From positions 1 through 64,000 of the forward strand of contig JANRFG010000013.1 in assembly GCA_030725715.1 (NCBI GenBank): a stretch of 64,000 nt of DNA, read 5' to 3'. Origin of the DNA: Opitutales bacterium (lineage in GTDB: Bacteria; Verrucomicrobiota; Verrucomicrobiia; Opitutales; UBA953). Every line of letters starts with the position of its first letter. Position 1 is the first letter of the stretch. Of this stretch, positions 56,871-64,000 are shown in pieces. The position numbers and the translations under genes are program-made. Under the pieces are notes generated by a model. That model ran no database searches, was not told where the DNA came from, and worked only from the letters and a program-made list of their open reading frames with translations.

Positions 56871-58568
56871 TCAGCTCCAACGCTTCTGCTGGCAGCCGAA
56901 GACGACCAGACAGATGCCGAAAAGCCCTTGGACCAGGAGGACCGTGAGTCCAAAGAACGTGTCAGCCACGAAGGCGCTCTGGTTGGGCATGCTCGCGGTA
57001 TAAGCATCATATAGAGGCAGCCCCATCATGGACTTCATGTAGCCCGACCAGCCCCAGTAGGCGTTGATGAAGGGGCGGCAGAGCCAGGTCAGCGCCGGCG
57101 GCAGGGCCAGGACGACCCCCGAGAGGGGCAGCTGGAAGCCCACGAGATAGATCGAGAGCAAGGACGACTTCTCGGGCGAGGTCAGCATGGCCGAAAACCC
57201 CAGGCAGACCACCGACATCGACACGCAGCTGCCGGCGAGGACGGCCAGCTGTTCGGCCCACGGACCCGGGAAGTTGCAGATGAGTTTCACGAAGAAGCAC
57301 ATCCAGACCCCCTGGGCGACGCCGATGAGCGAGACGAAGACGATCTTCGAGAACGCGTAAGCCCACGGGCGCAGACCGGTCATGCGCTCCTTCTCGTACA
57401 GCACGCGTTCGGCGGAGATCTCGCGTCCGCCGTTATTAGCCCCCATGAGGGTGAGCAGGATGACCTGGAACATCACCAAGCCGGCGGCGAGGCCCGCCAG
57501 CTGGGCGTTGGCCATCTGCACGCCCAAGGCCTGCTTCACTTCCTCCATCGAGGCGATGTTCCGATCCATCGGGATCTTCAGCACATCCCAGGAGCCTTCG
57601 AGATTGAAGATGATGACGAGCAGCGGGAAGCCGAAGGTGATGGCGAGCGTGAGGCCGAGGTAGCCGGTATCGCGGAAAAAGAGCTTCAGCCGACGCGAAA
57701 GCAGCGTGGTGAACTGGGAGACGCCGCCCGGTACGACGGGCTCGGGGAGCGGCTCGACCTCGGCGGGAGCGCCGACCTTGGCGACCGCCGTGGCGTAAGA
57801 ATCCGGATGCTCGGCCTGATGGATCGCCCAGCGGTCCCGCCAGGTGGCCAGGTCGGAGGCGTTCAGCACCTCATAAAGACGGAGACCGTCCGGAATGCCG
57901 AAGTAACCCAGCAGTTCGTCGGGAGACCCTTGGAAGACCACGTCCCCCTGATAGACGACCGTGACCCAGTCGAACTGGTTCAGCTTGCCGAGATTATGGA
58001 TGATGCAGACGAAGCTCTTGTGGTGCGACTCCGCGAGGTTGCGCAGGAGCGCGAGGATCTGGTCCTCGGACTGCGGATCGAGGCCCGAGGTGACCTCGTC
58101 GCAGACCATGCAGGCCGGGTCGAGGGTGAGCTCCAGGCCGAGGGAGAGACGACGGAGCTGGCCGCCGGAAAGGGCGGAGACGCGCTTGTCGCGGTGCGGC
58201 GACATCCCGGTCACGCCGAGCACGGACTCGAGGCGACGTTCACGCTCGGCGGCGTCCGGCACCGCCAGTTCGAGGGCGTATTCCAAGGACTCCGCGACGG
58301 TCAGCTGCGCCTGGGCGGCCGTGAACTGCGGAGCGAAACCGACCTTACCGATGAGGTCTTCGGTGCAGGTGATCGGCTGACCGGCGAGGCTCGCCACTCC
58401 GGTCGAAGGCAGGATGCCTAGGATAGCCTTCATCAACGTCGTCTTGCCGCAGCCCGACGGCCCGATGACGGCGTTGAGTCCCCGCGGGAGGAAGCGGGCG
58501 TTGGCGCCGTCGAGGATGACGGGGCCGTCGGCGCCCGCCCTCACGGTGAGATTCTCGCAGCTCAGCAT
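56871..58568 (-). CDS. ABCG-like ABC transporter, fused ATPase and ABC-2-type permease
   Basis: GPSGCGKTTLMKAILGILPSTG, LSGGQLRRLSLGLELTLDPACMVCDEVTSGLDPQSED, QGSPDELLGYFGIPDG; C-terminal multi-TM domain with LYEKERMTGLRPWAYAFSK. Confidence 0.9.
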   Translation of the reverse strand: MLSCENLTVRAGADGPVILDGANARFLPRGLNAVIGPSGCGKTTLMKAILGILPSTGVASLAGQPITCTEDLIGKVGFAPQFTAAQAQLTVAESLEYALELAVPDAAERERRLESVLGVTGMSPHRDKRVSALSGGQLRRLSLGLELTLDPACMVCDEVTSGLDPQSEDQILALLRNLAESHHKSFVCIIHNLGKLNQFDWVTVVYQGDVVFQGSPDELLGYFGIPDGLRLYEVLNASDLATWRDRWAIHQAEHPDSYATAVAKVGAPAEVEPLPEPVVPGGVSQFTTLLSRRLKLFFRDTGYLGLTLAITFGFPLLVIIFNLEGSWDVLKIPMDRNIASMEEVKQALGVQMANAQLAGLAAGLVMFQVILLTLMGANNGGREISAERVLYEKERMTGLRPWAYAFSKIVFVSLIGVAQGVWMCFFVKLICNFPGPWAEQLAVLAGSCVSMSVVCLGFSAMLTSPEKSSLLSIYLVGFQLPLSGVVLALPPALTWLCRPFINAYWGWSGYMKSMMGLPLYDAYTASMPNQSAFVADTFFGLTVLLVQGLFGICLVVFGCQQKRWS

Positions 58569-58615
58569 CGGTTGCAGTCTTGCCTCCCCCCTGCCCATCG
58601 TAAAGGCTTAACCCC

Positions 58616-59287
58616 ATGAGACCCCTCGCCCTCGCGTTGCTCGCCGCCCTGGCCCTCGTCCCGCAGGCCGAAGCCCTGCAGATGACCAAGCGCGCCATCC
58701 GCAACCAAGGCATCTTCGGGATTAAAATCGCCCGGACGGACATGGCCTTCTACGGCCGCGCGGACGCCATCCTCTCGATCTCCTTCCAGGAATACACCAC
58801 CGGCTCCTTCATCGTCGCCGAAGTCGTGATCGACATGCGGGACTCGAACCAGCAGCTCCGCCTCTACGCCGCGCGCCCCCCGGGCACGGACGATGTCGCC
58901 AACCGCGTCAACCGCGCCAGCGAGGCGAACTCCCAGAACCGCGGTCTGGATCCGAGCCAGGCGTCGAGGCTTCCGGTCCCGGGCCAGCTCGCGGCCGTCG
59001 AATCCAAGCTGAACAACATGGTCTCCGGCACCACCGGAGACATCGTCGTGAAGACCTACCCGACCACCACCCACGCCAAGACCGTCGAAATGGTCGTCTC
59101 CTCCAAGGCGGAACTGCAGCGCCTCTACTCCAACCTGATCACCCTTTACACCGGCTTCGAGATCGAAGCCCAGGACGGCGCCTCCGTGGAGGGCACCAAC
59201 GCCGCCAAGGCCACCATGACGACCAGCGGCGCCACCCCGACCATCAAGATCAACCAGATCGGCGGGGTCCTCTTCACCGTCGAATAA
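58616..59287 (+). CDS. Secreted hypothetical protein
   Basis: Signal peptide MRPLALALLAALALVPQAEA; divergent from the ABCG-like gene. Confidence 0.65.
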   Translation: MRPLALALLAALALVPQAEALQMTKRAIRNQGIFGIKIARTDMAFYGRADAILSISFQEYTTGSFIVAEVVIDMRDSNQQLRLYAARPPGTDDVANRVNRASEANSQNRGLDPSQASRLPVPGQLAAVESKLNNMVSGTTGDIVVKTYPTTTHAKTVEMVVSSKAELQRLYSNLITLYTGFEIEAQDGASVEGTNAAKATMTTSGATPTIKINQIGGVLFTVE

Positions 59288-59401
59288 GCGGGCCGACCTC
59301 GGTCCGACCCCGGTTTCAAGCGGTCCGCCCCTCCCCGGAGGGGTCGGGTAAGTCCGGCTTGACCGTTCCCGCGGCCTTCGCTTGTGTCCGCCCTTACTCC
59401 C

Positions 59402-59965
59402 ATGGCCTCCCTACCCGTCAATCGCATCAAGAAGAAGAACATCATGAGCTACAACGGTGAGCTCTGCATCGTTCTCGAGTGCCTTGTCCGCACCCCCCCT
59501 AACAACGCCTCCTACGTCCAGATGGAACTCCGCTCCATCAAGACCGGCGCCAAGATCCCGGTCCGCTGCGGCATCGGCGTCAGCTTCGAAGTCTTCGACA
59601 ACAGCATCAAGTCCCTCGAATTCTCCTACGAAGCCGACGGCAGCTACGTCTTCGCCGACACCAACACCAACGAAGAATACTACATCTCGGCCACCACCCT
59701 CGCCGACTCCAAGGAGTTCCTGATCTCGGGCACCTCCTACATGGTCCTCTTCGTCGAAGACAAGCCGGTCACCGTCGACCTCCCCCCCTCCGTCACCGTC
59801 GAAGTCCTGGAAGCACCGCCCGCCGTCAAGGGCGACACCGCCGGCAACGTCCAGAAGACCGTCACGTGCGAGAACGGCCTCCAGGTCAACGTCCCGCTCT
59901 TCATCAAGCAGGGCGAGAAGATCAAGGTCAGCACCGAGAATAAGGAATACCTCGGTCGCGCTTAA
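59402..59965 (+). CDS. Elongation factor P family protein with atypical tip loop
   Basis: Three-domain EF-P layout; VKGDTAGNVQKTVTCENGLQVNVPLFIKQGEKIKVSTENKEYLGRA matches the EF-P C-terminal domain; N-domain loop ECLVRTPPNNASYVQMELRSIKTG. Confidence 0.9.
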   Translation: MASLPVNRIKKKNIMSYNGELCIVLECLVRTPPNNASYVQMELRSIKTGAKIPVRCGIGVSFEVFDNSIKSLEFSYEADGSYVFADTNTNEEYYISATTLADSKEFLISGTSYMVLFVEDKPVTVDLPPSVTVEVLEAPPAVKGDTAGNVQKTVTCENGLQVNVPLFIKQGEKIKVSTENKEYLGRA

Positions 59966-59988
59966 GCCGCCCTTACAGCCCTCCTGCG

Positions 59989-60017
59989 AGAACCCCGGAC
60001 CGCCGGGGTTCTTTGTT
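59989..60017 (+). terminator. Intrinsic terminator after the EF-P gene
   Basis: Perfect 10-bp stem AGAACCCCGG-ACCG-CCGGGGTTCT followed by TTGTT. Confidence 0.75.
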
Positions 60018-60040
60018 GGCCGGACGGACCGAAAGGAGCG

Positions 60041-60111
60041 TAGACCCGCAGGGATTCGAACCCCGACAAAGTGAACCAAAATCACTTGTGCTACCGTTAC
60101 ACCACGGGTCT
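60041..60111 (-). tRNA. tRNA-Gln (anticodon UUG), CCA not encoded
   Basis: Cloverleaf by eye: acceptor AGACCCG/CGGGTCT, anticodon arm AGTGA-TTTTGGT-TCACT (34-36 = TTG), T arm CGGGG-TTCGAAT-CCCTG. Confidence 0.93.
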
Positions 60112-60203
60112 GCGCATCCCGACTGAACATCGACTCAGGGGTCGGAGTCAAGCGAGACCAAGGCGGGGTTGACGCTGGGGGAGGACTGTCTCATTTCCCC
60201 TGT

Positions 60204-60938
60204 ATGCCCGCCTCCGCCTCCCAGAAGCCGAAGTATCGTCGGATCGTGCTCAAGATCAGCGGCGAAGCCCTCCGCAACGACGCCACCGGCGAGTCCATCG
60301 ACAGCGCCGTCCTCGACCGCCTCGCCGAGGAGCTGCGCTCGATCCAGAAAGTCGGCACCCAGGTCGCGGTCGTCGTCGGCGGCGGCAACATCTTCCGCGG
60401 CCTCGCCGGCGCGCGCGCCAACGGCACCGACCGCACCACCGGCGACAACATGGGCATGCTCGCCACGGTGATCAACGGCCTCGCCCTCATGGACCGCCTG
60501 GAAAAGGCCGGCCTCGAATGCCGCGTGATGACCGCCATCCCGATGGACCGCATCGCCGAGCCCTTCATCCAGCGTCGCGCCACCCGCCACCTCGAGCGCG
60601 GCCGCATCGTCATCTTCGTCGCCGGCACGGGCAATCCGTACTGCACCACCGACTACGCCTCGGCCCTCCGCGCCAACGAGATCGGCGCCGACGCCATCCT
60701 CAAGGCCACCAAGGTCGACGGCGTCTACGACAAGGACCCGATGAAGCACAAGGACGCCAAGCGCTACGACCGCGTCTCGCACGCCGAAGCCCTGCAGAAG
60801 CGTCTCGGCGTCATGGACGCCGAAGCGTTCTCGCTCTGCGAAGCCAACAAGCTCCCGATCATCGTGCTCTCGATGTCCGCGAAGGGCGCCGTGAAGAAGG
60901 CCGTCCTCGGCCAGCGCATCGGCACGCTCGTCGCCTGA
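60204..60938 (+). CDS. pyrH: UMP kinase
   Basis: YRRIVLKISGEAL, VVVGGGNIFRG, TDYASALRANEIGADAILKATKVDGVYDKDPMKHKDAKRYD. Confidence 0.97.
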   Translation: MPASASQKPKYRRIVLKISGEALRNDATGESIDSAVLDRLAEELRSIQKVGTQVAVVVGGGNIFRGLAGARANGTDRTTGDNMGMLATVINGLALMDRLEKAGLECRVMTAIPMDRIAEPFIQRRATRHLERGRIVIFVAGTGNPYCTTDYASALRANEIGADAILKATKVDGVYDKDPMKHKDAKRYDRVSHAEALQKRLGVMDAEAFSLCEANKLPIIVLSMSAKGAVKKAVLGQRIGTLVA

Positions 60939-60971
60939 TTTTCCAACAACCAACAACCCCTACCCTATCCT

Positions 60972-61535
60972 ATGGACATCAAGAAAGTCATCGCCGACGG
61001 CGCCAACGCCATGAAGAAGGCGGTCGATCATACCTCCCACGAGTTCGCCACGCTGCACACCGGCAAGGCCTCCCCGGGCATGATCGAGAACATCCAGGTC
61101 CACGTCGAAGCCTACGGCATGACGCAGCGCCTCAAGGACATGGCCGCCATCACCACCCCGGACGCGCAGACGATCGTCGTGCAGCCGTTCGACAAGGGCG
61201 TCATGGATGACATCCGCAAGGCCATCATGGCCGCCAACATCGGCATCAACCCCGTCCCGCAGGGCAACTTCATGCGCTGCCCGGTCCCCTCCCTCTCCGG
61301 CGAACGCCGCCTCGAGCTCGCCAAGCGCGCCACGCAGATGGCCGAAGAAGGCAAGGTCCGCGTGCGCAACGCCCGCCGCGACGCCCTTGAAGTCCTCAAG
61401 AAGGGCAACAAGGAGAAGCTCGTCACCGACGACGAGCTGAAGCGCTCCGAGAAGGAGATCCAGACGCACACCGACACCTTCACGGCCGAGATCGAAAAGA
61501 ATCTCAAGGCCAAGGAAGCCGACCTGAAGGGTTAA
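60972..61535 (+). CDS. frr: Ribosome recycling factor
   Basis: [52 protein letters not shown]; downstream of pyrH. Confidence 0.96.
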   Translation: MDIKKVIADGANAMKKAVDHTSHEFATLHTGKASPGMIENIQVHVEAYGMTQRLKDMAAITTPDAQTIVVQPFDKGVMDDIRKAIMAANIGINPVPQGNFMRCPVPSLSGERRLELAKRATQMAEEGKVRVRNARRDALEVLKKGNKEKLVTDDELKRSEKEIQTHTDTFTAEIEKNLKAKEADLKG

Positions 61536-61557
61536 TCGTCAGCCTCGTCCCGTTGCC

Positions 61558-62769
61558 ATGAACATTCACGAATACCAAGCCAAAGAACTGTTCGCTCAGT
61601 TCGGCGTCGCCGTGCCCAAGGGCGTGGCGGTCACCTCTGCCGCCGAATTCGAAGGCGCGCTCGCCAAGATCGACACCACCGGTGGCATCATGGTGAAGTC
61701 CCAGATCCACGCCGGCGGCCGCGGCAAAGGCACCTTCACCGACGGCTTCAAGGGCGGCGTGAAGTTCTCGCCGACGAAGGAGAAGGCCCTCGAGAACGCG
61801 AAGGCGATGCTCGGCAACACCCTCGTGACCGCCCAGACGGGCCCGGACGGACGCAAGGTCCAGACGATCTACTTCACCGAAGCCGCCAACCTGGGCAAGC
61901 GCCCGGACGGCCGCGACGACGAGTACTACCTCGCCATCCTCCTCGACCGCGCGACCTCCTTCCCGGTCATCGTCGCTTCGACCGAAGGCGGCATGGAGAT
62001 CGAACACGTCGCCCACCACACCCCCGAGAAGATCTTCAAGGTGCAGGTCGACCCGGCCGTCGGCCTCCAGGCCTTCCAGGCCCGCCAGATCGCCTTCGCC
62101 CTCGGCTTCTCCGGCGACCTCTTCAAGCAGTGCGTCACCCTGGTGACGAAGCTCTACCAGTTCTACTGGGAGAAGGATTGCGCGATGGTCGAAGTGAATC
62201 CGCTCCTCGTCACGAAGGAAGGCAAGCTCCTCGCCCTCGACGCCAAGGTGTCGTTCGACGACAACGCCCTCTTCCGCCACCCCGACGTGGTCGCCCTCCG
62301 CGACCTCAACGAGGAAGACGCCAAGGAGATCGAAGCCTCGAAGTTCGGCCTCTCCTACATCGCCCTCGACGGCAACATCGCCTGCCTCGTCAACGGCGCC
62401 GGCCTCGCGATGTCCACGATGGACATCATCCAGCACTTCGGCGGCAGCCCCGCCAACTTCCTCGACGTCGGCGGCGGCGCGACGAAGGACCAGGTCACGG
62501 CGGCCTTCAAGATCATCCTGGGCGACGCCAACGTGAAGGGCATCCTGGTCAACATCTTCGGCGGCATCATGGACTGTAACGTGATCGCCACCGGCATCAT
62601 CGAAGCGGTCAAGGAGACCGGCCTCAAGCTGCCCCTCGTGGTCCGCCTTGAAGGCAACAACGTCGAAGCCGGCAAGGCCACCCTCGCCGCTTCGGGCCTG
62701 ACCATCGTGTCGGGCGATTCGATGGCCGACGCGGCCCAGAAGATCGTGAAGCTGGTCAACAACAAGTAA
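61558..62769 (+). CDS. sucC: Succinate--CoA ligase beta subunit
   Basis: [45 protein letters not shown]-type motif, [13 protein letters not shown]. Confidence 0.97.
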   Translation: MNIHEYQAKELFAQFGVAVPKGVAVTSAAEFEGALAKIDTTGGIMVKSQIHAGGRGKGTFTDGFKGGVKFSPTKEKALENAKAMLGNTLVTAQTGPDGRKVQTIYFTEAANLGKRPDGRDDEYYLAILLDRATSFPVIVASTEGGMEIEHVAHHTPEKIFKVQVDPAVGLQAFQARQIAFALGFSGDLFKQCVTLVTKLYQFYWEKDCAMVEVNPLLVTKEGKLLALDAKVSFDDNALFRHPDVVALRDLNEEDAKEIEASKFGLSYIALDGNIACLVNGAGLAMSTMDIIQHFGGSPANFLDVGGGATKDQVTAAFKIILGDANVKGILVNIFGGIMDCNVIATGIIEAVKETGLKLPLVVRLEGNNVEAGKATLAASGLTIVSGDSMADAAQKIVKLVNNK

Positions 62770-62788
62770 CCCCCTACCGCACACTCTC

Positions 62789-63694
62789 ATGTCCATCCTC
62801 GTCAAAGAAGACACCCGCATCCTCGTCCAGGGCATCACGGGCGATTTCGGCGCGCGCCACGCCCGCCTCTCGCTCGACTACGGCTCGCAGGTCGTCGCCG
62901 GCGTCACCCCGGGCAAAGGCGGCCAGGTCTTCGAACACGCCGGCAAGAAGGTCCCGATCTTCAACACCGTCGCCGAAGCCGCCAAGCAGACCGGCGCCAC
63001 GGTCTCCGCGATCTTCGTCCCCCCGCCCTTCGCGGCCGACGCCATCCTGGAATGCTTCGACGCCGACCTCGACCTCGCCGTAGCCATCACGGAAGGCATC
63101 CCGGTGCGCGACATGGTCCGCGCCAAGCGCGCCATGGCCGGTCGTCGCACCCGCCTCATCGGCCCGAACTGCCCGGGCCTCGTGACCCCTGGTCGCGGCG
63201 ACAAGTCCTCCGGCGGCTGCCGCATCGGCATCGCCCCGGGCTACATCCACCGCCGCGGCAACGTCGGCGTGGTCTCCCGCTCCGGCACCCTGACCTACGA
63301 AGCCGTCTGGCAGCTCACCTGCCGCGGCAAGGGCCAGTCGACCTGCGTCGGCATCGGCGGCGACCCCGTCAACGGCACCTCGCACCTCGACGTCATCAAG
63401 CTCTTCAACGACGACCCGGAGACCGAAGCCATCATCATGATCGGCGAGATCGGCGGTAACGCCGAAGTCGAAGCCGCCCGCTGGATCAAGGCGCACTGCA
63501 AGAAGCCCGTCGCGGGCTTCATCGCCGGTGCCACCGCCCCGGCCGGACGTCGCATGGGCCACGCCGGCGCCGTCATCGGCGGAGCCGAAGACACCGCCGC
63601 CGCGAAGATCAAGATCTTCCAGGAGTGCGGCATCTCCGTCGCGGCGACCCCGTCCGACATGGCCGACGCGCTCCTCCGCATCTGGAAGGGCTAA
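62789..63694 (+). CDS. sucD: Succinate--CoA ligase alpha subunit
   Basis: [63 protein letters not shown]. Confidence 0.97.
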   Translation: MSILVKEDTRILVQGITGDFGARHARLSLDYGSQVVAGVTPGKGGQVFEHAGKKVPIFNTVAEAAKQTGATVSAIFVPPPFAADAILECFDADLDLAVAITEGIPVRDMVRAKRAMAGRRTRLIGPNCPGLVTPGRGDKSSGGCRIGIAPGYIHRRGNVGVVSRSGTLTYEAVWQLTCRGKGQSTCVGIGGDPVNGTSHLDVIKLFNDDPETEAIIMIGEIGGNAEVEAARWIKAHCKKPVAGFIAGATAPAGRRMGHAGAVIGGAEDTAAAKIKIFQECGISVAATPSDMADALLRIWKG

Positions 63695-63714
63695 GAAACC
63701 TTCAAGTTCACCTC

Positions 63715-63747
63715 AAAGAGGCCCGGCGACGGGCCTCTTTTGTTTTT
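63715..63747 (+). terminator. Intrinsic terminator after sucD
   Basis: 11-bp stem AAAGAGGCCCG-GCGA-CGGGCCTCTTT followed by TGTTTTT. Confidence 0.9.
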
Positions 63748-63780
63748 ACAGGGGATCAGGCATCAGGCACAAACCATCGT

Positions 63781-64000
63781 ATGTGGTATTACGAACAGAA
63801 CGGTAATCGCGTCGGCCCGGTCGACGAGGCAACGATGCGCGGCCTGATCGCCAACCGGACGATCTCCATCGATACGCTGGTCTGGACGAACGGCATGGCC
63901 AACTGGACCCCGCTCCAGCAGACCCAGCTCGCCGCCGGCCTGCCAGTGCCCCCGCCGATGTCCCACTCGGCCCCGACCACGCCACAGTATCACCCCATCC
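63781..64000 (+). CDS. GYF_2-type domain protein, truncated by window end
   Basis: ATG at 63781: MWYYEQNGNRVGPVDEATMRGLIANRTISIDTLVWTNGMANWTPLQQT, open to the edge. Confidence 0.75.
   Translation, partial: MWYYEQNGNRVGPVDEATMRGLIANRTISIDTLVWTNGMANWTPLQQTQLAAGLPVPPPMSHSAPTTPQYHPI

Noticed and set aside
60041-60111. tRNA-associated integration site
   Set aside because: Flanked by EF-P and pyrH with no integrase, attachment-site duplication or atypical composition.

Overview
High-GC bacterial chromosomal window of about 64 kb, densely coding and mostly housekeeping. Gram-negative genes (lptB, waaA, an LptA/OstA-like protein) sit alongside hprK; this gene mix, with the sulfatase and GH16-like genes, fits a Verrucomicrobiota/Opitutae-like lineage, but that placement is inference. 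Recognisable genes include fabF-acpP-fabG, rpsO-pnp, rpsB-tsf, pyrH-frr-sucC-sucD, trpD, fmt, der, DAHP synthase, Fur-nadA, aat, aroK, ilvE, glgC, an EF-P family gene and one tRNA-Gln. I saw no rRNA, CRISPR array, transposon, integrase or phage module. The most interesting signals are: (1) a tandem array of four secreted GH16-fold proteins that all seem to lack the catalytic E-x-D-x-x-E motif; (2) an EF-P whose tip loop reads VRTPPNNAS, with Asn where Lys/Arg is expected; (3) two paralogous secreted proteins combining a secretin-like beta motif with a PilP/GspC-HR-like motif; (4) an ABCG-like fused ATPase-permease next to secreted and membrane proteins of unknown function; (5) several intergenic hairpins and palindromes, many with CTAG cores, including one abutting the start codon of a sulfite-reductase flavoprotein-like gene. 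Most of the long ORFs in the track that lie antisense to these genes are GC-driven shadow ORFs. All assignments come from reading the sequence without database searches.
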